64,000 nucleotides of DNA, from NCBI GenBank assembly GCA_902798915.1, contig CADBYM010000001.1, forward strand, positions 1 through 64,000, read 5' to 3'. The position numbers were made by a program, and so were the translations under genes. Position 1 is the first letter of the stretch, and each line of letters begins with the position of its first letter. The DNA comes from an uncultured Coriobacteriaceae bacterium (GTDB lineage: Bacteria; Actinomycetota; Coriobacteriia; Coriobacteriales; Atopobiaceae). Below the pieces are notes generated by a model, which made no database searches, had not been told where the DNA came from, and worked only from the letters and a program-made list of their open reading frames with translations. Shown here in pieces: positions 42,634 to 51,694 of the stretch.

Positions 42634-43479
42634 ATGGCAGCAAGGATGCGTCTAGAGGAGGCACCGTTGCTGCCAAAGTCTTATCGGCACCCGATTGCCT
42701 TGGTACTTGGTTCTGGCTTCGGTGGACTTGCGGGTCTCGTCAAGCCCACACGCCGCGTATCGTACGAGCAGATGGAAGGATACGAGCGCCTGGATGACGT
42801 TGAACCCGAACGGGTTCCCCAAGCGACGCTTGGGACGATTGACGGCAGGTCCGTGATCGTGTATCCCGTGCGCTTGCACCTGTATCATGGGCATACGGCG
42901 TATCAGGTGACGGCACCCGTGCGTCATGCGTATGCGAGTGGCTGTAGGGTGGTGGTGTGCATAGGGGCAAGTGGTCTGGTTGACGGTGCTGATGACCAGT
43001 CACTTGGGGTGGTGAGCGACCATCTTAACCTCACGGCAGAGAATCCCCTGGTTGGTTGGAGTCCAGCGGTGGCCCCAGCTGGCCGAACGATGGCGCGGAA
43101 GGCTTCTCGTCAACCGGACGCCTTCGTTCCCATGGACCAGGCCTATGACCCAGAGCTGCGTGCGCTGGCGCACGAAGTCGCGCGCGAACGAGGCATCGAT
43201 TTGCGCGAAGGCGTGTATGCCGAGGTTCGTGGCCCGAGCTTGGAGACGCCGGCTGAAGTTCATGCGCTGCGGATGCTGGGTGTCACATACGTGGGAATGT
43301 CACTGTCGCTCGAGGTGATCATGGCGCGTGCTTTGGGGATGCGCGTGCTTGCCCTCACGTTGCCCACCAACCCGGCGGGTGCGGCATGGGTCTCTCACCG
43401 TTCGGTGAGAGCCGAGGCAACGTCGGCCACGCGCGAACTCGAGGCCATCGTTCGTGGCGTCCTTGCGAGGTTGGACTGA
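42634..43479 (+). CDS. Purine-nucleoside phosphorylase
   Basis: 281 residues, trimeric PNP type. Motifs: LVLGSGFGGLAGLV, VYPVRLHLYHGHTAYQVTAP, VVCIGASGLVDGADDQSLGV, and GVYAEVRGPSLETPAEVHAL with VGMSLSLEVIMAR. It splits purine nucleosides with phosphate for salvage. The usual VTNAAGG is replaced by CIGASG, a mild deviation. GGGGAGG precedes the ATG. It closes the hpf run. Confidence 0.9.
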   Translation: MAARMRLEEAPLLPKSYRHPIALVLGSGFGGLAGLVKPTRRVSYEQMEGYERLDDVEPERVPQATLGTIDGRSVIVYPVRLHLYHGHTAYQVTAPVRHAYASGCRVVVCIGASGLVDGADDQSLGVVSDHLNLTAENPLVGWSPAVAPAGRTMARKASRQPDAFVPMDQAYDPELRALAHEVARERGIDLREGVYAEVRGPSLETPAEVHALRMLGVTYVGMSLSLEVIMARALGMRVLALTLPTNPAGAAWVSHRSVRAEATSATRELEAIVRGVLARLD

Positions 43480-43619
43480 GCCTTCCTAGGTTCGTGATGC
43501 CGCAAGCAACGCGCATAAGATATTCGGTTACTTCTATTTCGAGACTTTTTGTCCCCTGTGTGTTGTATTGTTGAAGTGATGGGATTGTTTGTGTGCTGAA
43601 AGAGGACGGGGGTGTAGCG

Positions 43620-46295
43620 ATGAGATACGGAGAATCGAGACACAAATACCTGCGAACGACGCTGTCGTTCATTCTAGCAGTCTGCATGATCTGCGGAATG
43701 GTGCCCCTCAACGCATATGCGGATGAATCGTTCGTTGGTGAAGCAACGGGGAAGCCGTTGGCGCAGGGCGAAGAGGCGCCGATACCTTCAGAGAACTCGC
43801 TTTTGATGGATGCGTCAGATGAATCCGAGGAAGGCAATGCCAATCGGGAGGTTGACTGGGCTTCGGATGATTATTTCGACTTGGAAAGCGATTCGGACGA
43901 TTCCGAAGAGGTGGCCTATGGCGAACAAGACAGCTCAACTGAGAGTGTGTCGGTTCAAAACGAGGCCGACTCATCGTATGGACAGGCCGATGAATCCGCA
44001 GAGGCGGATGATCTAGAAGTCCTCAACGGCGAGGTGGCGGGGGAGGACCAACAGACAGAGGAGGCCATAGCGTTAGACGTTGCCGATGAGTATGACGAGG
44101 TTGAGTGGGGCACATACACCATAGTGTTCGATGCAAACGGCGGCAGCGGAACCATGAAGAACAAGATTGCTGGTGTTGATCAGGAGAACTATCTTCCCGA
44201 GTGCGGGTTCACACGCGCCGGGTATGATTTCGCGTGCTGGAGCACCAAGGCCGACGGTAGCGGTGACAACTATTTCTATTACGGAGACGAGTTCAGCGCG
44301 GATTGTAGCATCTGGGGTGACTCGTCCCTTGAGGGAAAGACAATTACCCTTTACGCTCAGTGGACGAAGCCCTTTACCGTGATGTTTAACGCAAACGGTG
44401 GCATCGGGACCATGGAGAAGATGACTGCCCATGTGGGGGAGACGTACAATCTCTGGTGCGAGTTTACGCGCGAAGGATATGAGTGCGTTGAATGGAACAC
44501 AAAAGCCGACGGCAGTGGTAAAAGCTGTTCCGTTGAGTTGAATACATGGACAGACTTGTCCCTTGGGGGGAAGACTATCACCCTTTATGCACAGTGGACT
44601 TTAATCTCTTATGCTGTAGTGTTCAAAGCAAATGGGGGCACTGGCACGATGGCGAATAGCTATCACTACGAGGATGAGTGGTTCACGAATCTCCCCAAAG
44701 CCACGTTTAAGCGTACTGGATATACGTTTGTGGGTTGGAATACAAAGGCCAATGGCAAGGGCACCAGCTACGATGACAAGGAATACATCGAAGTGCACAT
44801 TGGGGAGACGCTTACTCTTTACGCTCGGTGGTCGGCAATCACCTATAGGCTTACATACAAGCTAAACGGCGGAAAGAACAGTAGCGGTAACCCCAAATCC
44901 TATAAGGTGTACTCATCGACCATAACGTTAGCCAAGCCGACTCGCAAGGGCTACACCTTCGGTGGTTGGTTCGGCGACGCGAAGCTCACCAAGCGGGTCA
45001 AGGCAATCGCCAAGGGAAGTACCGGCAACAAGACCCTCTACGCCAAGTGGAGTATCAATACGTACAGGATTGCTTACAAGCTTAACGGCGGGAAGAACAG
45101 CAAGAAGAACCCAGGAACGTATACGGTGACGACCGCGAAGATCACCCTCGCAAAGCCGACGCGCAAAGGCTACACCTTCGGTGGCTGGTTCAGTAAAGCG
45201 AAGTTCACCAAGCAAGTCAAGGCCATCGCCGAGGGCAGCGCGGGAAACAAAACACTCTATGCCAAGTGGGTCCCGATAAAGTACAAGTTGTCCTACAAGT
45301 TCAAGGGTGGGAAGAACAGCAAGAAGAATCCTTCCACATACACCATCGAGTCAAAAAAGATAACTCTCGCAAAGCCGACGCGCAAGGGTTACACCTTCGG
45401 TGGTTGGTTCGGCGACGCGAAGCTCACCAAGCGGGTCAAGGCGATCGCCAAGGGTAGTACCGGCAACAAAACCCTCTATGCCAAGTGGAAGCCGAACAAG
45501 TACACGATAGTCTACGACGGAAACGGTGCCACATCCGGACAGATGGCGAGCCAGAGTGGCCGGGTTTACGGCAAGGCATACAAGCTAAAGGGAAATGCCT
45601 TCAAACGCGAGGGAAAGTACTTCGCCGGCTGGAGTACGAAGAAGAACGGCAAAGGCATGTGGTACGACAACAAGGAGGGCGTGAAGAACCTAACGGCGAA
45701 GAATAACGGCAAAGTGGTTCTCTATGCACAATGGGAAGGTGGCGTGGGGTTTACCTCGTGGGATGCCGATGATGGTGTGGTAGCGATCATCCGCAACCAC
45801 CTAAAAAAGAACCTCGTTGTTACGGCACAGTTCCACTTCTACAAGGGGTCGACATTGGTGGGAACTCGAAGCGTAACATGCAATTGTCTGGAAAAAGGTG
45901 GACGATGCGCTTTGAAGGCATGGAGCGGAAACGCGCCCTATACGTCGCATAAGGTACAGTTGACATACGAGGAAGCTCCAAGAAGTGCCATGTCAAACGC
46001 CTCGAAGATCTCGGCGCTCGCAAGACGCGAAGGTGAGGGTTTGCGGGTTGTCGTGAAGAACAATGGTGCGCCTACGGATGGCAATCACACCACAATCGCC
46101 GTGGTGTTTTACAAGAATGGTCGGGTCGTCGGATATGATCTCGGGAATGCCTACGTAGACTTCCGGGGCGCCACCGCCGGTCTGTACTTTGGCTTCCCCT
46201 ACGCGAGCGATGGCGAGACCATCACACCCACCTCGTACAAGTTGTTCGTGAACGAGTCGTGTCGCTTATCCGAAGCTCCCGTTAGGTTTAGTTAA
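43620..46295 (+). CDS. Secreted InlB-repeat surface protein 1
   Basis: 891 residues. Signal peptide (TTLSFILAVCMICGMVPLNA YADE), an acidic region to ~160, then seven InlB_B/Flg_new-type repeats, each running from YTIVFDANGGSGT-like to TLYAQW/TLYAKW, about 70 residues long. Three repeats (4-6) are Lys-rich and nearly identical (PTRKGYTFGGWF). A C-terminal ~190-residue domain follows (VVAIIRNHLKKNLVVTAQFH ... FVNESCR), shared with the next gene. No LPXTG or GW anchor. It probably is an adhesin; the anchoring mode is unknown. Confidence 0.85.
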   Translation: MRYGESRHKYLRTTLSFILAVCMICGMVPLNAYADESFVGEATGKPLAQGEEAPIPSENSLLMDASDESEEGNANREVDWASDDYFDLESDSDDSEEVAYGEQDSSTESVSVQNEADSSYGQADESAEADDLEVLNGEVAGEDQQTEEAIALDVADEYDEVEWGTYTIVFDANGGSGTMKNKIAGVDQENYLPECGFTRAGYDFACWSTKADGSGDNYFYYGDEFSADCSIWGDSSLEGKTITLYAQWTKPFTVMFNANGGIGTMEKMTAHVGETYNLWCEFTREGYECVEWNTKADGSGKSCSVELNTWTDLSLGGKTITLYAQWTLISYAVVFKANGGTGTMANSYHYEDEWFTNLPKATFKRTGYTFVGWNTKANGKGTSYDDKEYIEVHIGETLTLYARWSAITYRLTYKLNGGKNSSGNPKSYKVYSSTITLAKPTRKGYTFGGWFGDAKLTKRVKAIAKGSTGNKTLYAKWSINTYRIAYKLNGGKNSKKNPGTYTVTTAKITLAKPTRKGYTFGGWFSKAKFTKQVKAIAEGSAGNKTLYAKWVPIKYKLSYKFKGGKNSKKNPSTYTIESKKITLAKPTRKGYTFGGWFGDAKLTKRVKAIAKGSTGNKTLYAKWKPNKYTIVYDGNGATSGQMASQSGRVYGKAYKLKGNAFKREGKYFAGWSTKKNGKGMWYDNKEGVKNLTAKNNGKVVLYAQWEGGVGFTSWDADDGVVAIIRNHLKKNLVVTAQFHFYKGSTLVGTRSVTCNCLEKGGRCALKAWSGNAPYTSHKVQLTYEEAPRSAMSNASKISALARREGEGLRVVVKNNGAPTDGNHTTIAVVFYKNGRVVGYDLGNAYVDFRGATAGLYFGFPYASDGETITPTSYKLFVNESCRLSEAPVRFS
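44934..45050. repeat. 117-bp repeat unit, also at 45372-45488 and 48094-48210
   Basis: The DNA encoding KPTRKGYTFGGWFGDAKLTK through KTLYAKW recurs nearly unchanged 438 bp downstream in the same gene (45372-45488) and, slightly diverged, in the twin gene (48094-48210). In addition 62 bp at 45495-45556 are identical to 48217-48278. Near-identity at silent positions points to recent duplication or gene conversion. Confidence 0.85.
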
Positions 46296-46349
46296 ACGTA
46301 CCCCGCCGCTTTTTTAGCAACGGACTCGCTTCCGACGAACAGGAGAAAG

Positions 46350-46373
46350 AGGCCCCATGCACCGCAGGGGCCT
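46350..46373 (+). terminator. Hairpin after the first InlB-repeat gene
   Basis: AGGCCCC (46350-46356) pairs with GGGGCCT (46367-46373), followed by TCGAGTTCTT. The rest of this 277-bp gap up to the next gene shows no clear gene. Confidence 0.5.
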
Positions 46374-46572
46374 TCGAGTTCTTGCAATTGGAGGGATATG
46401 AGCGTGTTGAGGGGGACGTGCCATCCACCCGATACTCCTCGTGCATGAGGCTATTCATTGCTGAACAGATGCTTAGCCTTAGCTGACAGCTAATTATCTT
46501 GTCCCACATTGGTTGTATCGTAGCGTTATGAGGATTGTCCATGTGTTGGGTAAGGAGAGAGAGGAGCTGGAC

Positions 46573-48990
46573 ATGGCAAGCATGGTTCCGAGAAGATGGG
46601 CACGAGGAGCGCTCACACTGTTCGTCGCGATTTGCATGGTTGGGGGGTCGGTGCCCCTCAACGCGTACGCAGAGGAGGTTGACGCAGATAATCTTGCCTC
46701 GCAGGAGACTCGCGTCTCGCAAGAGAATGCCGATGCAGATCAGATTCCCGCCGAGGAGGCACTTCCCGACGAGGCGTCCTACACGCAAGGGGAAGGCGGC
46801 GATGAGCAGAAGACCGAGAGTGCCTCAGATGAGCCGATGGCACGCGAGAGCGAGGCCCCCACTTCCGAAGACGAGGACGGCGACGACTCGGACGTGACTG
46901 ATGAGTCAGACGCCTCGGACGAGGAGGAATCGTCAACGGAGGACGAGTCCGTCGATGCTCTCGATGTTGAGGTGTCCGAGGAAGTTACCGAGCAGGAGGA
47001 AGGTCCGGCCCTTGATGTCGCAAGCGAGGATGATGACATCGTGTTGGGTGATGAAGACTGGGAGGAAGACTGGGAAGAGTATGAGGAGCAGGGCACCTAT
47101 ACGATTGTCTTCAATGCAAACGGCGGCACGGGCACGATGGCAAAGATGACTGTTTCTGTTGACGAATGGTTTGCGCTTCCCATATGCAGATTTCAACGCA
47201 CGGGATTCAGATTTGAGGAATGGAACACCGACAAGAACGGCAATGGCTTAAGTTATTGCGACACCGAAAGTGTTGACGGCATTGCGAATGCTGGCGAGAC
47301 GATTACCCTTTACGCCCAGTGGTCCGCAACCACGTTCACCGTGGTGTTCAAGGCGAACGGTGGCACGGGCACGATGGCAAAGGCAAGCATCGACGAAGGT
47401 AACTTTGGGCTTCTCCCCAAATGCAAGTTTAAACGCGTGGGATACGCATTCGTGGAGTGGAACACCAAGGCCAATGGTGGCGGCATTAGCTATGCGGACG
47501 AAGACGAGGTCTGGGGTAGTGCGGGCGAGACCCTTACCCTCTATGCCCGTTGGTCCGCCATTAAGTACAGCATCTCCTATCAGCTAAATGGCGGCAAGAA
47601 CAACAGCGGCAACCCCAAGGCGTATAAGATTACCTCGGCTGACATAACCTTTGCGGCGCCGACGCGCAAGGGCTATACCTTCGGAGGCTGGTTCAGCGAC
47701 GCGAAGCTTACCAAACCCGTCAAGGCAATCACCAAGGGCAGCACCGGCAACAAGACCCTCTATGCCAAATGGAAAGAAATCACGTACAAAGTCGTGTACA
47801 AGCTCAATGGCGGGAAGATTGGCAAGAAGAACCCGAACTCGTACAAGGTGACGACCGCAAAGAAGACGCTCGCCAACCCGACCCGCAAGGGTTACACCTT
47901 CGGCGGCTGGTTCGGTGACGCGAAGCTGACGCAGCGCGTCAAGACGATCGGCGGGGGAGTCATCGGGAACAAGACCCTCTATGCCAAGTGGACTGCAACG
48001 AAGTACAAGATCGTATACAAGCTCAAGGGCGGGACGAACAGCAAGAAGAACCCCTCCACCTACACCATCACATCAAAGAAGATTTCTCTCGCAAAGCCGA
48101 CCTGCAAGGGCTACACCTTCGGCGGCTGGTTCAGTGACGCGAAGCTCACCAAGCGGGTCAAGGCAATCGCCAAGGGCAGCACTGGAAAAAAGATTCTCTA
48201 TGCCAAGTGGACGGCAAACAAGTACACGATAGTCTACGACGGAAACGGTGCCACATCCGGACAGATGGCGAGCCAGAGCGGCCGCGCCTACGGGAAGACG
48301 TATAAGCTGAAGGGTATTGCCTTCAAACGCGAGGGGAAGTACTTCAACGGCTGGAACACAAAGAGGAACGGTTCTGGTACGTGGTACAAAAACAAGGCGA
48401 GCGTGAAGAGCCTCACGGCAGCCAAGAACGGCAAGGTGGTCCTGTATGCTCAGTGGGAAGGAGAAGTCGGAATAACTCACGGCGACACCGACTACGGTGC
48501 GGTGGCCATCATCCGCAACCACTCCAATAGGAACCTCAGGATAACGGCCAAGTTCCTCTACTACAGGGGACCGACCTTGGTGGCCAACCGGAGTAAGGAC
48601 TGTTATTGTCTGCAAGGTGGTGGCCAGTGCGCCCTACAGGGCTGGATTCACGATGTGGACTACAGCTCATATAAGGTGCAGGTTACGTACGAAGATGCCT
48701 CCGAGAGCATCATCTCCAACGCGTCGCAGATATCGGCGTCGTCAAACTTCGGTGACCAGAACGTACAGGTCACCGTTAGGAACAATGGTACATCAGCAGA
48801 GCACACTCAGATCGCTGTCGTGTTCTATCGTAAGGGTCGCATCGTAGGGTACGATTACGGTTATGCTGAGGTCGACCATCCTGGCGCAACTGACTATCTG
48901 GAGTTCCACTTCCCTCATTCCAGAGACTACGAGACCATCACCCCCACCTCATACCGGGTGTTCGTGAATGAGTCGTATCGATACGACTAG
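46573..48990 (+). CDS. Secreted InlB-repeat surface protein 2
   Basis: 805 residues, paralogous to the previous gene: the same kind of signal peptide (LFVAICMVGGSVPLNAYAEE), an acidic Ser/Glu/Asp segment to ~170, six InlB-type repeats (YTIVFNANGGTGTMAKMTVS to VVLYAQW) and the same C-terminal domain (GAVAIIRNHSNRNLRITAKF ... FVNESYRYD). ATG 46573 is used because AGGAG lies 6 nt upstream; ATG 46513 has no ribosome site. The two genes probably arose by tandem duplication, with repeat number now differing (seven against six). Confidence 0.85.
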   Translation: MASMVPRRWARGALTLFVAICMVGGSVPLNAYAEEVDADNLASQETRVSQENADADQIPAEEALPDEASYTQGEGGDEQKTESASDEPMARESEAPTSEDEDGDDSDVTDESDASDEEESSTEDESVDALDVEVSEEVTEQEEGPALDVASEDDDIVLGDEDWEEDWEEYEEQGTYTIVFNANGGTGTMAKMTVSVDEWFALPICRFQRTGFRFEEWNTDKNGNGLSYCDTESVDGIANAGETITLYAQWSATTFTVVFKANGGTGTMAKASIDEGNFGLLPKCKFKRVGYAFVEWNTKANGGGISYADEDEVWGSAGETLTLYARWSAIKYSISYQLNGGKNNSGNPKAYKITSADITFAAPTRKGYTFGGWFSDAKLTKPVKAITKGSTGNKTLYAKWKEITYKVVYKLNGGKIGKKNPNSYKVTTAKKTLANPTRKGYTFGGWFGDAKLTQRVKTIGGGVIGNKTLYAKWTATKYKIVYKLKGGTNSKKNPSTYTITSKKISLAKPTCKGYTFGGWFSDAKLTKRVKAIAKGSTGKKILYAKWTANKYTIVYDGNGATSGQMASQSGRAYGKTYKLKGIAFKREGKYFNGWNTKRNGSGTWYKNKASVKSLTAAKNGKVVLYAQWEGEVGITHGDTDYGAVAIIRNHSNRNLRITAKFLYYRGPTLVANRSKDCYCLQGGGQCALQGWIHDVDYSSYKVQVTYEDASESIISNASQISASSNFGDQNVQVTVRNNGTSAEHTQIAVVFYRKGRIVGYDYGYAEVDHPGATDYLEFHFPHSRDYETITPTSYRVFVNESYRYD

Positions 48991-49052
48991 GAGTCATGAT
49001 GGGCGCGATGAAGGATTACGGTCTTCGCGTTGGTTTCTTCTCAAAATAGTTC

Positions 49053-49081
49053 TTGCAATTGGGAGAGAATTCGCGTACATT
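49053..49081 (+). promoter_or_regulatory. Promoter of tRNA-Thr
   Basis: TTGCAA (49053-49058) and TACATT (49076-49081) are 17 nt apart, 13 nt before the mature tRNA 5' end. Confidence 0.65.
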
Positions 49082-49094
49082 AGTTAGTCGCAAG

Positions 49095-49169
49095 CCAGCC
49101 TGGCTCAATGGTAGAGCACATCACTCGTAATGATGGGGTTGTGGGTTCGATTCCCACGGCTGGCTCCAG
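49095..49169 (+). tRNA. tRNA-Thr(CGT)
   Basis: A complete cloverleaf: acceptor GCCAGCC/GGCTGGC, D-stem GCTC/GAGC, anticodon stem CATCA/TGATG with loop CTCGTAA (anticodon CGT), T-stem GTGGG/CCCAC with loop TTCGATT, discriminator T and encoded CCA. All stems are perfect. Confidence 0.97.
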
Positions 49170-49177
49170 AGAATGCA

Positions 49178-49206
49178 ACAGGTCGACCATTGTGGTCGGC
49201 CTGTTC
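49178..49206 (+). terminator. Rho-independent terminator after tRNA-Thr
   Basis: AACAGGTCGACCA (49178-49190) pairs with TGGTCGGCCTGTT (49194-49206), 13 bp with one G-U, followed by CTCTTTT. Confidence 0.85.
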
Positions 49207-49416
49207 TCTTTTGGGCCATCTTCTGAGCGTGTCCCCGAGCCTGGAATCTGACTCATATTTGGGGGTGCGTCTCCAGAGGAACAAGAGGATTGTGTATGAA
49301 GTGCGTGAGCGAAAGTGTCTAGCCCAAAACATCGTGTGTTGGGCTATCATCTTGGCTTGCTGTTTTTGTGTTTCCTGCCTGCGGGACAGGGCAAAGGTCA
49401 GAAGAAAGGTGACAAC

Positions 49417-50361
49417 ATGGCAGAAGAGGTTACCAATAGTCAAAATCAAGGCGAAGAGAAGGGTTCCCTCCTGAAGGGCCTCGGTGTCGGGGCATGGGCG
49501 GCCATCGCTGTGGTCGCGCTCGTGGTTGGCCTGCTCGTGGGTCACTTCGCGGTGGGAGGTTCCGCAGCCGGTGGATCGCTCAACAAGTCTACCCTTACCG
49601 AGTCGGAACTCGACACCGTCGTCGGAGCGTATACCTACAACGGCAACAGTGCCAACATCACTGCGCGTGCGGTTCTTGAGCAGAGTGGTTCGATTGACGC
49701 TTCGAAGGACGACGACGGCAACTATAGCGTTCCCTCTGCAGATACCGTGCTCTCGTATGCGCGCAATGCCATTATCGAGGCTGAGGCTGACGGTAGGGGC
49801 ATTGAGATTACCGACGACGATCTTTCCGCGTACGCCGAGGAGATGCTTGGCGCAAGCGACTTCGAGTCCATCGCGACCACCTATGGCATGGATGAGGCCA
49901 CCGTCAAGGAGGTCCTGCGTGGCTCCGCCAAGATGAACAAGCTTCGTGACGAGATAGTCGGCAAGGATGATGGCGGCGAGGCTCCCGAGGCACCGACCGC
50001 ACCTGAGGTCGAGGCTCCTGCCGAGGGCGAAGAGAAGTCCGACGAAGAGAAGCAGGCCGCTCAGGAGGCCGCCAACGACGCCCCCAAGAAGGAGTACTAC
50101 GACTACATCGTTGGACTCGCCGGTGACGAGTGGGATGCCGAGAAGGGCGCATGGAAGAGCGATGACGGCGAGTATGCCACGGCGCTTGCCGATTACAAGG
50201 TCACCAAGGACGGCGCTTCGTACAACGCAGCTCAGGCCGCTTACTACGTTGCCTATCAGAAGTACAGCACCAAGCAGACCGAGATTTCGGAGAAGTGGAC
50301 CGACTACGTCAATGGCCTGCTCGGCAATTCCGCCATCCAGATTTATACGCTCAAGTCGTAG
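49417..50361 (+). CDS. Membrane-anchored SurA-like N-terminal domain protein, paralogue 2
   Basis: 314 residues. It is laid out like the protein at 41711: N-terminal membrane helix (AWAAIAVVALVVGLLVGHFA), LTESELDTVVGAYTYNGNSA, SADTVLSYARNAIIEAEADG, DFESIATTYGMDEATVKEVL, an acidic Pro/Glu linker and a terminal domain (IVGLAGDEWDAEKGAWKSDD ... KWTDYVNGLLGNSAIQIYTL). It is likely a post-translocation folding factor. GAAAGGTG precedes the ATG, and an imperfect hairpin (49321-49345) lies in its leader. Confidence 0.82.
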   Translation: MAEEVTNSQNQGEEKGSLLKGLGVGAWAAIAVVALVVGLLVGHFAVGGSAAGGSLNKSTLTESELDTVVGAYTYNGNSANITARAVLEQSGSIDASKDDDGNYSVPSADTVLSYARNAIIEAEADGRGIEITDDDLSAYAEEMLGASDFESIATTYGMDEATVKEVLRGSAKMNKLRDEIVGKDDGGEAPEAPTAPEVEAPAEGEEKSDEEKQAAQEAANDAPKKEYYDYIVGLAGDEWDAEKGAWKSDDGEYATALADYKVTKDGASYNAAQAAYYVAYQKYSTKQTEISEKWTDYVNGLLGNSAIQIYTLKS

Positions 50362-50392
50362 GTCTCTGCGCACATACGTAGAGTTGGCTTGC

Positions 50393-50427
50393 GACGGAGC
50401 AGCGACAGACGTGGTCGCTGCTCCGTC
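50393..50427 (+). terminator. Rho-independent terminator
   Basis: GACGGAGCAGCGAC (50393-50406) pairs exactly with GTCGCTGCTCCGTC (50414-50427), loop of 7 nt, followed by TTGGGTTTT. Confidence 0.85.
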
Positions 50428-50532
50428 TTGGGTTTTGGTGCGGCACCACAATTTGCATTGTTATTCTAACGGTAATATTTGCGGGGTTATACTATGCCCC
50501 ATTCACAGGATGCAAACCCTAAGGAGAGGATC

Positions 50533-51570
50533 ATGGTGGAGAAGAAGGACTTGGACTGGGGTAGCTTGACCTTTAGCTATACCCCCACCGACTACAGCTA
50601 CGTGTGCAACTACAAGGATGGCGCTTGGGGTGAAGACATTCTCACGCCTGACCACACCCTGCAGCTGAGCGAGTGCGCGGGCATCTTCCACTATTGCCAG
50701 GAGGTCTTCGAGGGCCTGAAGGCGTACACCACCGAGACTGGCGCCATCGTGTGCTTCCGTCCCGACATGAACGCCCAGCGCATGGCCGATTCCGCCAAGC
50801 GCATCTGTATGCCGCCGTTCCCCGAGGATCGCTTCGTGGAGGCTGTCAAGCAGGTCGTGAAGGCGAACCTCGCATGGGTGCCGCCCTTCGGCTCTGGTGC
50901 CACGCTCTACATCCGTCCCTTCATGGTCGCCACGGGCGACGTCATCGGCGTCAAGCCCGCGACGGAGTACCAGTTCCGCATCCTGGTGACACCTGTCGGT
51001 CCGTACTACAAGGGCGGCGTGCAGCCCGTGGCACTCAAGGTGCCTGAGTACGACCGCGCCGCACCTCACGGTACCGGCAACATCAAGGCCGGTCTGAACT
51101 ACGCCATGAGCCTGTATCCCAGCGTGCTCGCGCATGCTGAGGGCTTCGCGGACAACATGTTCCTCGATCCTCAGACCCACACCTTCGTGGAGGAGTCCGG
51201 TGGCGCGAACTTCCTCTTTGTCAAGGAAGACGGCTCGCTGGTCGTTCCCCAGTCTGCCACCGACTCCATCTTGCCCTCCATCACGCGTCGTTCGCTGGTG
51301 CAGGTCGCCGAGGAGATGCTTGGCATGAAGGTCGAGCAGCGTCAGGTGCGCTTCGACGAGATTGACCAGTTCGTCGAGTGCGGCATGTGCGGCACGGCAG
51401 CCGTGATCAGTCCCGTCGGCAAGGTCGTGGACACCGAGGGCAACGAGCACATCTTTGGTGCGGGCATGGAGCATGTCGGGCCCGTGCTGGCCAAGCTTCG
51501 CGCCACGCTCACGGGCATCCAGTCCGGGGAGATCGAGGACAAGTTCGGCTGGGTCATGCAGGTCGCCTAG
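50533..51570 (+). CDS. ilvE: Branched-chain amino acid aminotransferase
   Basis: 345 residues, class IV PLP fold. Markers: FHYCQEVFEGLKAYTTETGA, RFRPDMNAQRMADSAKR-like segment, the PLP lysine Lys185 in GTGNIKAGLNYAMSLYPS, and GGANFLFVKEDG with VECGMCGTAAVISPVG. It interconverts leucine, isoleucine and valine with their oxo acids. AAGGAGAGG precedes ATG 50533 and TATACT at ~50489 may be its -10. It stands alone between a terminator and a palindrome. Confidence 0.95.
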   Translation: MVEKKDLDWGSLTFSYTPTDYSYVCNYKDGAWGEDILTPDHTLQLSECAGIFHYCQEVFEGLKAYTTETGAIVCFRPDMNAQRMADSAKRICMPPFPEDRFVEAVKQVVKANLAWVPPFGSGATLYIRPFMVATGDVIGVKPATEYQFRILVTPVGPYYKGGVQPVALKVPEYDRAAPHGTGNIKAGLNYAMSLYPSVLAHAEGFADNMFLDPQTHTFVEESGGANFLFVKEDGSLVVPQSATDSILPSITRRSLVQVAEEMLGMKVEQRQVRFDEIDQFVECGMCGTAAVISPVGKVVDTEGNEHIFGAGMEHVGPVLAKLRATLTGIQSGEIEDKFGWVMQVA

Positions 51571-51596
51571 ACGCACATAACGAGTCTCGCTGGCGA

Positions 51597-51638
51597 GGGG
51601 ACAGCTTCTTCGGCGCTTGATGCCGGGGAACTGTCCCT
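51597..51638. repeat. GGGGACAG...CTGTCCC palindrome upstream of hisS
   Basis: GGGGACAG (51597-51604) pairs with CTGTCCC (51631-51637), with an inner CGGC/GCCG stem. It overlaps the -35 zone of hisS. It belongs to the GGGGAC-tipped group seen at 519, 30792 and 32527. Confidence 0.6.
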
Positions 51639-51650
51639 TCGACATGTTTC

Positions 51651-51659
51651 TGCTATACT
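51651..51659 (+). promoter_or_regulatory. Extended -10 promoter of hisS
   Basis: TGCTATACT, an extended -10, lies 35 nt before ATG 51695 and immediately downstream of the palindrome. Confidence 0.6.
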
Positions 51660-51694
51660 GGCCTACGCATTCGAGCGAGTGAGAAAGGCGCATC

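Noticed and set aside
46296..46572. Gene remnant between the InlB-repeat genes
   Set aside because: A short open frame exists near 46379-46480 but it has no ribosome site, no conserved features and a terminator hairpin just before it.
33685..48990. Sortase-anchored surface proteins
   Set aside because: No LPXTG-like motif, C-terminal hydrophobic segment or sortase gene was seen for the transglutaminase-like or InlB-repeat proteins.
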